Shown here piece after piece: positions 37,633-47,127 of a stretch of 64,000 bases of DNA. Made by a program: the position numbers and the translations under genes. The notes under the pieces are model-generated. The model made no database searches. It had not been told where the DNA came from and worked only from the letters and a program-made list of their open reading frames with translations. This DNA is from Azospirillum soli. GTDB taxonomy: Bacteria; Pseudomonadota; Alphaproteobacteria; Azospirillales; Azospirillaceae. Where the stretch lies: contig NZ_JAGINQ010000003.1 of NCBI RefSeq assembly GCF_017876165.1, forward strand, positions 310,001 through 374,000. The letters are read 5' to 3'. Within the stretch, counting starts at the first letter, position 1. Each line of letters begins with the position of its first letter.

Positions 37633-39807
37633 ATGGTGACGGAACGCATTCAGGTCGGCGGCTTGCAGGTCGCCGCGGAGCTTCACCGCTTCATCGAGAA
37701 CGAGGCCCTGCCGGGCACGGGCGTCACGGCCCAGCAGTTCTGGTCGGGGCTGGACGCCATCCTGCACGATCTGGCCCCGCGCAACCGCGCGCTGCTGGCC
37801 AAGCGCGACGAGCTTCAGGCCAAGATCGACGACTGGTATCGCGGCCGCCGCGGCCAGCCCTTCGACGTCGCCGCGCACAAGGCTTTCCTGCAAGAGATCG
37901 GCTACCTGCTGCCGGAAGGCCCGGATTTCTCCGTGGTCACCGGCAACGTGGACCCTGAGATCTCCACCACCGCCGGCCCGCAGCTGGTCGTGCCGGTGAT
38001 GAACGCCCGCTACGCGCTGAACGCCGCCAACGCCCGCTGGGGCAGCCTGTACGACGCGCTGTACGGCACCGACGCCATCCCGGACACCGACGGGGCGGAG
38101 CGCGGCCAGGGCTACAACCCCAAGCGCGGCGAGAAGGTCATCGCGTTCGCCCGCGACGTTCTGGACCGCGCCGCCCCGCTGTCGGACGGCTCGCACCGCG
38201 ACGCCGCCGGCTACACCATCGAGAACGGCCATCTGGTCGTCGCGCTGAAGGACGGTCGCAACACGGGCCTGTCGGAGCCGGAAAAGCTGGTCGGCTACAA
38301 CGGTGAGGCCTCGGCCCCCACCGCCATCGCGCTGACCAACCACGGCCTGCACCTGGAAATCCGCATCGACCGCAACCACCCCATCGGCAAGACCGACCCG
38401 GCCGGCGTGGCCGATCTGGTTGTCGAATCGGCGCTGACCACCATCATGGACTGCGAGGATTCGGTCGCCGCCGTGGACGCGGAGGACAAGGTCGTCGTCT
38501 ACCGCAACTGGCTGGGCCTGATGAAGGGCGACCTCGTCGCCACCTTCCCCAAGGGCACCGGCACGGTCGAGCGCAAGCTGAACCCCGACCGCACCTACAC
38601 CAGCCCGGCCGGCGGCACCGTCACCCTGCCCGGCCGCAGCATGATGCTGATCCGCAACGTCGGCCATCTGATGACCATCAACGCCATCCTGCTGAAGGAC
38701 GGCAGCGAGGCGCCGGAAGGCATCCTGGACGGCGCGATCACCTCGCTGATCGCTCTGCACGACCTCAAGGGCGCGCGGAAGAACAGCCGCGAGGGCTCCG
38801 TCTACATCGTGAAGCCGAAGATGCACGGCCCCGAGGAGGTCGCCTTCGCCAACGAGCTGTTCGGCCGCGTCGAAGACGCGCTGGGCATGGCCCGCTTCAC
38901 CCTGAAGATGGGCATCATGGACGAGGAGCGCCGCACCACCGTGAACCTGAAGGAGGCCATTCGCGCCGCCAAGGAACGCGTGGTCTTCATCAACACCGGC
39001 TTCCTCGACCGCACCGGCGACGAGATCCACACGGCCATGGAGGCCGGTCCCGTCATCCGCAAGGGCGACATCAAGAACGCCGCGTGGATCAAGGCGTACG
39101 AGGACTGGAATGTGGACACCGGCCTGCTGTGCGGCCTGAAGGGCCGGGCGCAGATCGGCAAGGGCATGTGGGCCATGCCGGACCGCATGGCGGAGATGCT
39201 GACGGCCAAGATCGCCCACCCGCAGGCCGGCGCCAACACCGCCTGGGTGCCCTCCCCCACCGCCGCGACGCTGCACGCCCTGCACTATCATCAGGTGAAG
39301 GTGTCCGACCGTCAGGAGGAGCTGGCCAAGCGCACCCGCGCCAACCTCGACCACATCCTGACCATCCCGCTGGCCGACCGCCCCAACTGGTCGGAGCAGG
39401 AGGTGCAGCAGGAGCTGGACAACAACGCGCAGGGCATCCTGGGCTACGTCGTCCGCTGGATCGACCAGGGCGTCGGCTGCTCCAAGGTGCCGGACATCAA
39501 CAACGTCGGCCTGATGGAAGACCGCGCAACGCTGCGCATCTCCAGCCAGCACATCGCCAACTGGCTGCACCACGGCATCGCGACCGAGGCGCAAGTCATG
39601 GAGACGATGAAGCGCATGGCCGCCGTGGTGGACCAGCAGAACGCCGGTGATCCGCTGTACCGCCCGATGGCGCCAAACTTCGACAAGAGCGTGGCGTTCC
39701 AGGCGGCCTGCGATCTGGTCTTCAAGGGCCGCGAGCAGCCGAACGGCTACACCGAGCCCGTCCTGCACCGCCGCCGCATCGAGGCGAAGGCCGCGCCGTC
39801 GGCGTAA
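37633..39807 (+). CDS. glcB: Malate synthase G
   Basis: This 724-residue enzyme condenses glyoxylate and acetyl-CoA to malate in the glyoxylate/glycolate route. Length equals that of other GlcB proteins. Conserved parts are [18 protein letters not shown] (metal site), [13 protein letters not shown], the Gly/Met/Trp loop [13 protein letters not shown] and [18 protein letters not shown] near the C-terminus. The ATG at 37633 follows GGAAGGAACG. In front lies a symmetric ACCGCGGT core (37596-37603) flanked by A and T tracts, a possible operator. A terminator follows the stop. Confidence 0.97.
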   Translation: MVTERIQVGGLQVAAELHRFIENEALPGTGVTAQQFWSGLDAILHDLAPRNRALLAKRDELQAKIDDWYRGRRGQPFDVAAHKAFLQEIGYLLPEGPDFSVVTGNVDPEISTTAGPQLVVPVMNARYALNAANARWGSLYDALYGTDAIPDTDGAERGQGYNPKRGEKVIAFARDVLDRAAPLSDGSHRDAAGYTIENGHLVVALKDGRNTGLSEPEKLVGYNGEASAPTAIALTNHGLHLEIRIDRNHPIGKTDPAGVADLVVESALTTIMDCEDSVAAVDAEDKVVVYRNWLGLMKGDLVATFPKGTGTVERKLNPDRTYTSPAGGTVTLPGRSMMLIRNVGHLMTINAILLKDGSEAPEGILDGAITSLIALHDLKGARKNSREGSVYIVKPKMHGPEEVAFANELFGRVEDALGMARFTLKMGIMDEERRTTVNLKEAIRAAKERVVFINTGFLDRTGDEIHTAMEAGPVIRKGDIKNAAWIKAYEDWNVDTGLLCGLKGRAQIGKGMWAMPDRMAEMLTAKIAHPQAGANTAWVPSPTAATLHALHYHQVKVSDRQEELAKRTRANLDHILTIPLADRPNWSEQEVQQELDNNAQGILGYVVRWIDQGVGCSKVPDINNVGLMEDRATLRISSQHIANWLHHGIATEAQVMETMKRMAAVVDQQNAGDPLYRPMAPNFDKSVAFQAACDLVFKGREQPNGYTEPVLHRRRIEAKAAPSA

Positions 39808-39818
39808 CGTCCCAGGCG

Positions 39819-39855
39819 AAAGCCCCTCTCCCGTCACAGGAGAGGGGCTTTTTCT
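39819..39855 (+). terminator. Rho-independent terminator after glcB
   Basis: AAGCCCCTCTCC (39820-39831) pairs with GGAGAGGGGCTT (39839-39850) around a short loop, continuing into TTTTT. It ends 73 bases before the opgC-like operon. Confidence 0.9.
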
Positions 39856-39927
39856 TTATGAGGACGGCCGGACTGGCCGAAGGAAAGGACGGAGAAGGCC
39901 GGGCACAACCGGCGGGGAGGACAGGTT

Positions 39928-41073
39928 TTGGCGAATGCGGGCGGCAAGCGCGATCTCCGGCTCGATTTCTTCCGTGGACTAGCCCTGTGGTTCATCTTCG
40001 TGGATCACATCCCCGGCAACCAGATCGCCTGGGTGACGCTGCGCAACTACGGCCTCAGCGACGCGACGGAGGTGTTCGTCTTCATCTCCGGCTACACCTC
40101 GGCGCTGGTCTATTCCAAGATCCTGGCCCAGCACGGCTGGCCCTTTGCGGCGGCCAAGGTGGTGCACCGCTGCTGGACGCTGTACATCGCCTATCTCTTC
40201 CTGTTCGTCGCCTTCACCGCCCAGGTCGCCTACACGGCCCGCGTCTTCGACAACCCCCTGTTCAGCGAGGAGTTGGGCATCGCCGCCTTCTTCGCCGATC
40301 CGGCCCTGTCGCTGACCCAGGCGCTGGCGCTGAAGTTCCGCCCGGCCAACCTGGACATCCTGCCGCTCTACATCGTCCTGCTGCTGAGCTTTCCCTTGGC
40401 GCTGCCCCTGCTGCGGCGCTGGCCCCTGGCCCTGCTGGCCGGTTCGGTGACGCTCTACGCGGCGGCCCGCGCGTTCGGCTGGAACCTGCCGACCTACCCG
40501 GAAGGCGGCGAGTGGTTCTTCAACCCCTTCGCCTGGCAGCTCCTGTTCGTGCTCGGCTCGACCTTCCAGCGGTTTCCCGCCGCATCGGCGGCACTGACGC
40601 GGCCGAGGCGGCTCCTGCGCTGGGGTGCTGCGGCCTACCTCCTCGCCTCGCTCGCGCTGGTGCTGTCCTGGCACATCGCCTCGCTGGGCGCGCTGATGCC
40701 GCACTGGCTGGCCGAGATCCTGTACCCGATCAGCAAGACCGACCTCGACCCGCTGCGGCTCGCGCACTTCTTCGCGCTGGCTTACCTTGTCCTGCAAGTG
40801 GCGCGGCGGGACAGCGCGTGGCTGCGCTGGCGGGTCTTGCGACCGGTGATCCTGTGCGGGCAGCAATCGCTCCAGGTCTTCTGCCTGGGCATCTTCCTGT
40901 CCTTCGCCGGGCAGACCGTTCTGACCCAATGGTCCAGCTCGCTTTTTGCACAGTTTTGCGTCACAGTCGCGGGCATCGCCGCGATGGTCGCGGCCGCTCG
41001 GGTGCTGACTTGGTACAACTCGGTCGGCCGCCCGCCGCGCCAGCCGGCACCCGCCAGGGGACCAAGCGCATGA
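39928..41073 (+). CDS. opgC: OpgC-family membrane acyltransferase
   Basis: This 381-residue polytopic membrane protein has about ten helices and matches the OpgC family (RDLRLDFFRGLALWFIFVDH at the start, EVFVFISGYTSALVY soon after). OpgC proteins add succinyl groups to periplasmic glucans; the acceptor here is not known. The only plausible start is a TTG at 39928 with GGGGAGG seven bases before it. Its stop overlaps the start of the next gene (ATGA). No opgG/opgH genes are nearby, so the substrate may be another surface sugar. Confidence 0.88.
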   Translation: MANAGGKRDLRLDFFRGLALWFIFVDHIPGNQIAWVTLRNYGLSDATEVFVFISGYTSALVYSKILAQHGWPFAAAKVVHRCWTLYIAYLFLFVAFTAQVAYTARVFDNPLFSEELGIAAFFADPALSLTQALALKFRPANLDILPLYIVLLLSFPLALPLLRRWPLALLAGSVTLYAAARAFGWNLPTYPEGGEWFFNPFAWQLLFVLGSTFQRFPAASAALTRPRRLLRWGAAAYLLASLALVLSWHIASLGALMPHWLAEILYPISKTDLDPLRLAHFFALAYLVLQVARRDSAWLRWRVLRPVILCGQQSLQVFCLGIFLSFAGQTVLTQWSSSLFAQFCVTVAGIAAMVAAARVLTWYNSVGRPPRQPAPARGPSA

Positions 41074-41831
41074 AGCGCGCGATCGCCGCCCTTCTCCTCG
41101 CCTGCGCCTGTGCCATTGCCGCGCCGCTTCCGGCGCGCGCCGAGGAAGCGCCATCCGATCCGTGCGAGGTGCCGGAAAGCGTTCTGACCATCGACGCATC
41201 CCTGCCCCGCGCCCAAGACCGGCTGAAACGCGGCCAAGGCCTGCCCATTCTCGTGCTCAACACCGCCACCCCGCGCCCCGAACGGGCGGCGGCCAGCTAT
41301 CCGGCGGTGATGGAGCAGGCGTTGGCGGCGCGGATGCCCGACCGGAAGGTCAGCGTGTCGGTGCGCGGCGCGCCGGGCGCCACCGCGCAGGAGATGCTGC
41401 CGGTTATGGCCAACGCGCTGGCGGCGCAGCCGGCGTCCCTGCTGGTGTGGCAGGTCGGGACGGTGGACGCCATGCGGAACATCAGCCCGGACAGCTTCGG
41501 CGCCGCCCTCGCGTCCGGCATCGCGCTGGCGCACCAGCGTGGCGTCGACGTGATCGTCATGGACATGCAGTACAGCCCGCAGACCACGCAGCTCATCACC
41601 TTCCAGCCGTATCTGGATTACGTGGAGTGGGTGACCCAGAACAACGAAGTCTTCCATTTTCCACGCTATGAGATGATGCGCCACTGGTACGAGGAAGGGC
41701 GCGTGGACTACGACCCGAATCCCAAGGAGGCGAAGCTGCAGGACTTCACGTTCGTGCACCGCTGCATCGGCCGCCATCTCGCGGACAGTGTGTCCGTCAT
41801 GCTCGACCGCGCGGCGGAAGCGGCGCCATGA
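41070..41831 (+). CDS. SGNH-like periplasmic protein, apparently without catalytic residues
   Basis: This 253-residue protein has a signal peptide (residues 1-24, cleavage near PARAEEA) and aligns block by block with the SGNH hydrolase encoded next. The catalytic blocks are changed: the GSSST nucleophile block reads LNTATP, VNGEVG reads APGATA, GANT reads GTVD, and DGIH is replaced by DFTFVH. It is therefore probably not a hydrolase but a partner or binding protein. ATGA overlaps at both ends couple it to the OpgC-like gene and the next gene. The pairing of blocks is by eye. Confidence 0.8.
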   Translation: MKRAIAALLLACACAIAAPLPARAEEAPSDPCEVPESVLTIDASLPRAQDRLKRGQGLPILVLNTATPRPERAAASYPAVMEQALAARMPDRKVSVSVRGAPGATAQEMLPVMANALAAQPASLLVWQVGTVDAMRNISPDSFGAALASGIALAHQRGVDVIVMDMQYSPQTTQLITFQPYLDYVEWVTQNNEVFHFPRYEMMRHWYEEGRVDYDPNPKEAKLQDFTFVHRCIGRHLADSVSVMLDRAAEAAP

Positions 41832-42685
41832 GCAGACACACGATGACCGGATACACAATGACCGGACGCTCCGTCACGCTCTGGCGCGTCGCGGCGGCCT
41901 CCGTCGCCTTTCTGGCCGTGACCCCGTTCATCGCCGGGCGGGTGGCCCTGTCCGCTCCCACCGGCAACCCGGCCAGCGCCTGCGCCTTTCAACCGCAGGC
42001 CGCGGCCATCACCGCGCCGTTGCCGCACCTTGCCGGGCGGATCGACGCCGGCGGACCGTTGCGCATCGTCGCCATCGGCTCATCCTCCACCGCCGGCGCG
42101 GGCGCCAGCCGGCCGGACCGCAGCTATCCGGCGCGCCTCGCCGAACTCCTCCAGCAGCGGCTTCCCGGCGTGGCCGTGGACGTGCTCAACAAGGGCGTCA
42201 ACGGCGAGGTCGGGACGCAGATGCTCCGGCGCTTCCAGCGCGACGTGCTGGACCAGAAGCCGGACCTCGTCATCTGGCAGGTCGGGGCCAACACCGTGCT
42301 GCGCGGCGAGGATCCGGGCGCCGCCGAAACGGTGATCCGCACCGGGATTCAGCAGTTGAAGGCGGCCGGCATGGACGTCGTGCTGATGGATCTGCAATAC
42401 GCCCCGGCCATGCTGTCGAAACCCACGCATGAGGACATGCAGGCCCGCATTGCCCGGATCGCCGAGGACGAGGGCGTCGGCCTGTTCCGCCGCTTCGCCG
42501 CGATGCGCCAGTGGGTGGAGACCCGACAGGCGTCGATGTCCGACCTCGTCGGGCCGGACGGCATTCATCTGAACGACGTGGGTTACGACTGCCTCGCGCG
42601 GTCGCTGAGCGCCTCGCTCAAGGACGCCGCCGGCCTGCGCAAGGCGCCGGTCGCCGACAAGGGGCAGCCGCCCTCCGGCGGCTGA
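41828..42685 (+). CDS. SGNH/GDSL-type esterase, exported
   Basis: This 285-residue protein has an N-terminal hydrophobic segment (about 20-42; signal anchor or signal peptide). It carries the full SGNH set: nucleophile in IGSSSTAGAG (Ser at about 85-87), Gly in KGVNGEVG, Asn in QVGANTVL, and the Asp-His pair in DGIHLNDVGY. It probably removes or transfers acyl groups on a polysaccharide or glucan outside the cytoplasmic membrane. It is the last gene of the OpgC-SGNH-SGNH operon, joined by an ATGA overlap. Confidence 0.87.
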   Translation: MSRHTMTGYTMTGRSVTLWRVAAASVAFLAVTPFIAGRVALSAPTGNPASACAFQPQAAAITAPLPHLAGRIDAGGPLRIVAIGSSSTAGAGASRPDRSYPARLAELLQQRLPGVAVDVLNKGVNGEVGTQMLRRFQRDVLDQKPDLVIWQVGANTVLRGEDPGAAETVIRTGIQQLKAAGMDVVLMDLQYAPAMLSKPTHEDMQARIARIAEDEGVGLFRRFAAMRQWVETRQASMSDLVGPDGIHLNDVGYDCLARSLSASLKDAAGLRKAPVADKGQPPSGG

Positions 42686-42762
42686 ACACCGCCCGCCCGA
42701 GGGCGGCTGGTTCCCGCGAACTGGGCATCATGCGGGCCGAGAACCTGCGGGCCGAAAATGGA

Positions 42763-42796
42763 GAAGGCCGGCAACCCGTCTGGGTTCCGGCCTTCA
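42763..42796 (-). terminator. Intrinsic terminator downstream of tRNA-Val
   Basis: GAAGGCCGG...AACCC pairs with GGGTT...CCGGCCTTC with a small loop. Read leftward, it begins five bases after the tRNA 3' end and leads to CTCCATTTT. It can also act on the rightward SGNH operon. Confidence 0.75.
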
Positions 42797-42800
42797 TGGA

Positions 42801-42875
<75 letters not shown>

Positions 42876-43094
42876 ATCCGTGCCGCCTTCGGGGTCGTTT
42901 CCGTCCCGTCCGGCGTGGGCTGGGGATGTACCATCATCCCGAAGGCCTGACAAGCCCGGATTTCATTTTTTTGTCAGGACGGTCGGAAACACCCCCTCGG
43001 CTGTTGGAACGCAGGCGGGCCGTCCCCACGCGGAAACGCAGATGCGGGACAGGGCGTGACAGGACTGGCCGGCTGGACTACATCACGGGTCACC

Positions 43095-44024
43095 ATGGAT
43101 GCGCACGTCGATGCCGTAACCGCGCCGGACCAGGCTTTCGAGCTTCTGGCGCCGGCCGAACAGACCAAACCGCTGGTGCTGGCCTCGCCGCACAGCGGCA
43201 ACCACTACCCGGCCGAGTTCCTCGCGTCGGCGCGCCTCGACCCGCGCGCGCTGCGCAAGTCGGAAGACTGTTTCGTGGACGAGATCTTCGCGGGCGCGCC
43301 GGGGATGGGCGTCCCGCTGATCCGCGCGCTGTTCCCCCGCGCCTTCCTGGACCTGAACCGCGAAGCGTACGAGCTGGACCCGGATATGTTCGCGGACAAG
43401 CTTCCGGCCTTCGTCAACACGCGCTCGCCGCGCGTGGCGGCAGGGCTCGGCACCATCGCGCGGGTCGTCGCCAACGGTGAGGACATCTACCGGGGCAAGC
43501 TGCGCTTCGCCGAGGCTGTGCGGCGGGTCAACCTCTACTACACCCCCTACCACACGGCGCTGCGGCGGCTGGTGGAGGACACGCGCGACCGCTTCGGCCA
43601 CGCCGTCCTGATCGACTGCCACTCCATGCCGTCGCCCACCCCCGCCCCTGGCCCCGGCTCCGGCGGCAATTCCAAGACGGGCGCCAGGACGGGCGGCCGC
43701 GACAACCGGCAGGCCGACATCGTGCTGGGCGACTGCTTCGGCAATTCCTGCGCGCCGTCGGTGGTGGAGGCCGCCGAACGCTTCCTGCGCGGCCTAGGCT
43801 ACACGGTCAGCCGCAACAGCCCCTACGCCGGCGGCTACACCACCCGCCATTACGGGCGCCCCCGCCAGGGCATCCACGCCTTGCAGATCGAGATCAGCCG
43901 CGACCTTTACATGGACGAGGCGTCGCTGGAGCGCCTGCCCTTCCTGGACGTGCTGGCCCGCCACATGGGCGAGATGGTGGACACCATCGCCCACCTGCCG
44001 CCGGAACCGCTGGCGCCGCTCTGA
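43095..44024 (+). CDS. N-formylglutamate amidohydrolase family protein
   Basis: This protein of about 309 residues matches the N-formylglutamate amidohydrolase (HutG-type) family, which splits N-formyl-L-glutamate in one route of histidine breakdown. Motifs are LASPHSGNHYP (metal His), a DLNREAYELDPDMF segment and IDCHSMPS. A Pro/Gly-rich insert (about 190-215) sits after the last motif. No hut genes are adjacent, so it may act on another formyl-amino acid. The ATG at 43095 is chosen by similarity; a GTG at 43056 is an alternative, and neither has a strong ribosome site. Confidence 0.88.
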   Translation: MDAHVDAVTAPDQAFELLAPAEQTKPLVLASPHSGNHYPAEFLASARLDPRALRKSEDCFVDEIFAGAPGMGVPLIRALFPRAFLDLNREAYELDPDMFADKLPAFVNTRSPRVAAGLGTIARVVANGEDIYRGKLRFAEAVRRVNLYYTPYHTALRRLVEDTRDRFGHAVLIDCHSMPSPTPAPGPGSGGNSKTGARTGGRDNRQADIVLGDCFGNSCAPSVVEAAERFLRGLGYTVSRNSPYAGGYTTRHYGRPRQGIHALQIEISRDLYMDEASLERLPFLDVLARHMGEMVDTIAHLPPEPLAPL

Positions 44025-44134
44025 CGCCCCATCCGGCCTAAAGGCCTTGGCGGATTTCTATCCGCTTTGGACCGCGACGACGGTCCCGGCCGGCGCATAA
44101 GGCCATATGAATCGAAAGCGAATGCAAATTCGCT

Positions 44135-46435
44135 TTAGCGGAACAGGGACAGAATGGATTGTTGGTTCTGGTTGGCAAGGCTAAGGGCTGTTTGGGAAAG
44201 CTGTTGCCGGGTCTGTAGCGTCAGCAGTGTCGCCCCCTCCTCGTTCTGGTCGGCCAGGGTGAGCTTGTTCGCTCCTTCGTCGAGCACATCGGAAAAGCCC
44301 TTCATGAAGTTTTCGCGCGTCGTGATGATGCCCATTCCGTTGGTCAACACCTGAGACGCCGAGCGAAGCCGCTGTTCCGCGGTATCGAGACCCTTGGCCG
44401 CATTCTCGATGTCCTGCCGGTCCATCCAGCCGTTCTGACTGTAATCGACATGCAGGCCCTTGCCTTCGACCTGGAGGTTTTGGGATTCGACCGTAACGCC
44501 GTTCCGGTGAGCGGTGTCGAACGCCACGAACAGGTCGTTCGAGCGGTTTGCAGGCGTCACCAGATCGGTTTTCAGGGTTGCGGTCGGACGCCGCCCTTCC
44601 GGCCATATGATCTTGAGATCGTACGACCCTCCCGAGGGGCCGCTCGGCATGTTGTGAAGCAGCAGGAGCCTCATGGATGACTCAGGATACTGATCCTTTG
44701 GCGGAAAGCTGACGTCGAGCGTCGTCCCCACCATGGTGTTCGGCAGGACCGTGTCAAACGTTCGTCCGGCATCGTCCGTCAATGAAAAGGTCGTGGAACC
44801 CGGACCGGCGCTGTCAAGCCCTCCCCACTTGGCAGTAAGCTTCGTGTTCACGCCAGGCACAAACCCGGTGATGCTGTTCGAGGCAAGACTTAAATAATTA
44901 AGGAAAGGCGGCCATGGGCTGTCGTACTCAAGCTGAGGACTGTTGGTGGCAATAGTGGCATACGACTGATTCAAGGTCTCTATCGGATGAAGCGGCCCCG
45001 GAGTCAGCGCAGAATAATTGTGCAATGGATTGTAGCTGTTGACATTCACATAAATTGTACTTCCAGAATTTACATTTGATCCGGCCAATGTGATTGGATA
45101 ATCCTTCACGGCAGCGTTAGGAATGGAAACAGCGGTAACGGTTTCATCCCAACCGTCTTTAACATAGAAGTTCCTGAACCCAGGAGCGCTGCTGTCGGGC
45201 AGGCCAACGGAAAACAAAAATCCCGTACTCTGAGGAACCTTCAGGTTTTTTGCCGCGTCACCGGGCGGGACACCGGCCTCGTTGAACAAGGGCATGCCAT
45301 TGCTGTCGAAGGCAGCGGCTTCATCGGCCGGTATGTAGCCTTCATCGTAGTTGTCTCCCGTTCCTACGATTGCCTTCTCGTCCACCTCGACCCGAACCGT
45401 GCCCGTAGGAAACACGAAATCGTTCGCTCCGTTGGCAAGTTTCCCCTGCCCCAATGGGCTCATGAGGTCGCGGGTCACGGTAAGGCCCTGGCCGTTGGTC
45501 ACCTTCACGGCCAAGGCGGCATGCTTCTCGATTTCGACGGAGCGGGTGCCGACATTCCGCGGGGTGGCATCGATCTGATCGAAATCGACGTTGAAGCTGA
45601 CACGGCTGCCGCTTTCGAAGGCGTGATTGAACGACAGGGTCTTCCCAGCGGCGTCGGCAGCCTTCCAGTCATCGACGGTGAACTTCAAGGAGGCCGTCTC
45701 GGGCGGATTCGTGACAGTGATGACCTTATCCTGTCCGGGGCTACCGGTAACGGCAATCTCGATGTTGTTGATGTTGCCCTTGGTCGAACTCATCACGCCG
45801 CCGATGGTCAGGCCGGTCAGGCCGAGCTGCTGCTCGGCGTCGGCGATGCCTTCGGCGGACCCCAAAATCGCGCCGCTCCCTTCCACCCGGATGTCGTAGC
45901 TGTCGGGCGCGGAAATATCGGTGACGCGAGCTTGCCGGACGCCCGCGATCCGTTGGACGTCAAGCTTGCTTTCGGTGGTCGCCTCCATTTTGGAACCGTC
46001 GCCCACCAGAAGGTTCTTGCCCCCGTAGCCACCGTCCCGGGCCACCCCATTGATCTGGTCAAGAACCGCGTCGAACTGGCCGGCAAGGCTCTTTCTCGCC
46101 CGAATGGACGCTGCGTCCGTTCCCAAACTGCTCAAGGCCGCGGTGGTGAGTCCGCGAGCCTGGGCCAAGAGGTCGCCGATGTGTTTGGCACCCGTGTCGC
46201 CGGCCTTAACAGTGCTGATCGCTTGTCCTATGGCCTCCTTCATCGCCGACAAATCGCTGGCCCGCTGCGTCAGCGCCTTCGCCGCGAAGTACACCGGCGG
46301 GCTGTCCAGGGCGGTGTTGATTTTCTGTCCGGTCGCCAAGCGCTGGTTGACCGAAGCCTGCTGCTGCTGCGTGACCTGGAGGGTCAGCAGGTTCGACCGC
46401 ATCGCGGCGGGAAGCTGGACATCGGAGGTAACCAT
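44135..46435 (-). CDS. Very large flagellin
   Basis: This 766-residue protein has typical flagellin ends. The N-terminal D0/D1 region (about 1-185) includes QRLATGQKINTALDSPPVYF. The C-terminal D1/D0 region (about 650-766) ends ALSLANQNQQSILSLFR. Between them is an unusually long surface insert of about 460 residues, against 100-250 in ordinary flagellins. The central DNA (about 44.88-45.2 kb) is clearly lower in GC than its surroundings, suggesting diversification or transfer. A near-perfect sigma-54 promoter lies 48 bases upstream. At about 80 kDa it could be a polar flagellin; in Azospirillum brasilense that protein runs near 100 kDa and is glycosylated. This link is inference. Confidence 0.9.
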   Translation of the reverse strand: MVTSDVQLPAAMRSNLLTLQVTQQQQASVNQRLATGQKINTALDSPPVYFAAKALTQRASDLSAMKEAIGQAISTVKAGDTGAKHIGDLLAQARGLTTAALSSLGTDAASIRARKSLAGQFDAVLDQINGVARDGGYGGKNLLVGDGSKMEATTESKLDVQRIAGVRQARVTDISAPDSYDIRVEGSGAILGSAEGIADAEQQLGLTGLTIGGVMSSTKGNINNIEIAVTGSPGQDKVITVTNPPETASLKFTVDDWKAADAAGKTLSFNHAFESGSRVSFNVDFDQIDATPRNVGTRSVEIEKHAALAVKVTNGQGLTVTRDLMSPLGQGKLANGANDFVFPTGTVRVEVDEKAIVGTGDNYDEGYIPADEAAAFDSNGMPLFNEAGVPPGDAAKNLKVPQSTGFLFSVGLPDSSAPGFRNFYVKDGWDETVTAVSIPNAAVKDYPITLAGSNVNSGSTIYVNVNSYNPLHNYSALTPGPLHPIETLNQSYATIATNSPQLEYDSPWPPFLNYLSLASNSITGFVPGVNTKLTAKWGGLDSAGPGSTTFSLTDDAGRTFDTVLPNTMVGTTLDVSFPPKDQYPESSMRLLLLHNMPSGPSGGSYDLKIIWPEGRRPTATLKTDLVTPANRSNDLFVAFDTAHRNGVTVESQNLQVEGKGLHVDYSQNGWMDRQDIENAAKGLDTAEQRLRSASQVLTNGMGIITTRENFMKGFSDVLDEGANKLTLADQNEEGATLLTLQTRQQLSQTALSLANQNQQSILSLFR

Positions 46436-46482
46436 TGAATCGGCGGTCGGGCTTGGCTGTTGCGGTCACTGCCCCGCTCAAA

Positions 46483-46499
46483 AGCAAACCCGGTGCCAG
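46483..46499 (-). promoter_or_regulatory. Sigma-54 promoter of the flagellin gene
   Basis: Read leftward, the sequence is CTGGCACCGGGTTTGCT, with GG (complement of 46496-46497) and GC (complement of 46484-46485) exactly 10 bases apart. It matches the -24/-12 consensus almost fully. Transcription would start near 46472, giving a leader of about 37 bases. I see no TGT-N10-ACA site upstream, so a flagellar activator rather than NifA is expected. Confidence 0.88.
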
Positions 46500-46625
46500 A
46501 AACGAAACTCTATAGCTTGCGGTACTTTCAGCGCGGGGGAGCCCCCGATGCGGTCCGCCGGAGGGGAAAGATGTTCCCGTCCTCGGAAAACTCTGCCGGG
46601 CCACCGCCCCGCATTGCCCACGCAG

Positions 46626-46654
46626 AAAAAAGGGCCGCCGGAATCCGGCGGCCC
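46626..46654 (-). terminator. Strong leftward terminator with no upstream gene
   Basis: GGGCCGCCGG (46632-46641) and CCGGCGGCCC (46645-46654) form a 10-bp stem with a three-base loop. Read leftward it is followed by TTTTTT (complement of 46626-46631). The only thing it can end is the proposed small RNA. Confidence 0.88.
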
Positions 46655-46725
46655 GAGTCTAGGGAGGAAACGCCCAAGAAGTGCGTTACGACACCGTCCG
46701 CATCGCAGACGCGACCGATGCCGCA
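46626..46725 (-). ncRNA. Candidate small RNA of about 100 nt
   Basis: On the leftward strand, TTGATC (complement of 46755-46760) and CATATT (complement of 46732-46737) are 17 bases apart, like a housekeeping promoter. The transcript would start near 46725. It would contain a hairpin GCATCG/CGATGC (46700-46721), then an unpaired TTTCCTCCCT stretch (complement of 46661-46670), then a strong terminator with a T6 tail. A C/U-rich single strand that can pair with ribosome sites, followed by a terminator, is typical of alphaproteobacterial trans-acting small RNAs. No protein frame fits between promoter and terminator. Confidence 0.6.
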
Positions 46726-47127
46726 CTGCAAAATATGGTCGCGGATCCCTGTTCGATCAAGGGGAAAAATTTTCTCATTTTATTTCATGACGCTAACATG
46801 ATGGAACGCACTCGAAACCGCGTGCAAAGCAGGCTATTCGTGCTGCACCGCACAATGGCTCCAGGCACGAACTGAGGCTTGTTTGTGGCAATTTTCGGCG
46901 CGGAATCGGGGCATTTTCCCCACATTGCCGCCGAATTTGGTGCGCACCGTTCCGATGACAAGCCCCCGGATCGTTCGGCATTGGCCATTCGGCCGAAACG
47001 GAACCAACCTTCCACAGCCGTCGTTTCGTCCCTGCAAACCGCCGGGCCGCCATGGAAATTCAGGCGCAGGAGTTCAGGCGTAGGAATTCAGGCTCAAGGA
47101 ATCCGGCGGAACCGGAGAGTGCCAAAC

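Noticed and set aside
42763..42796. Attachment-site-like repeat beside the tRNA gene
   Set aside because: It is explained as a terminator hairpin. I saw no integrase gene or direct repeat of the tRNA 3' end nearby.
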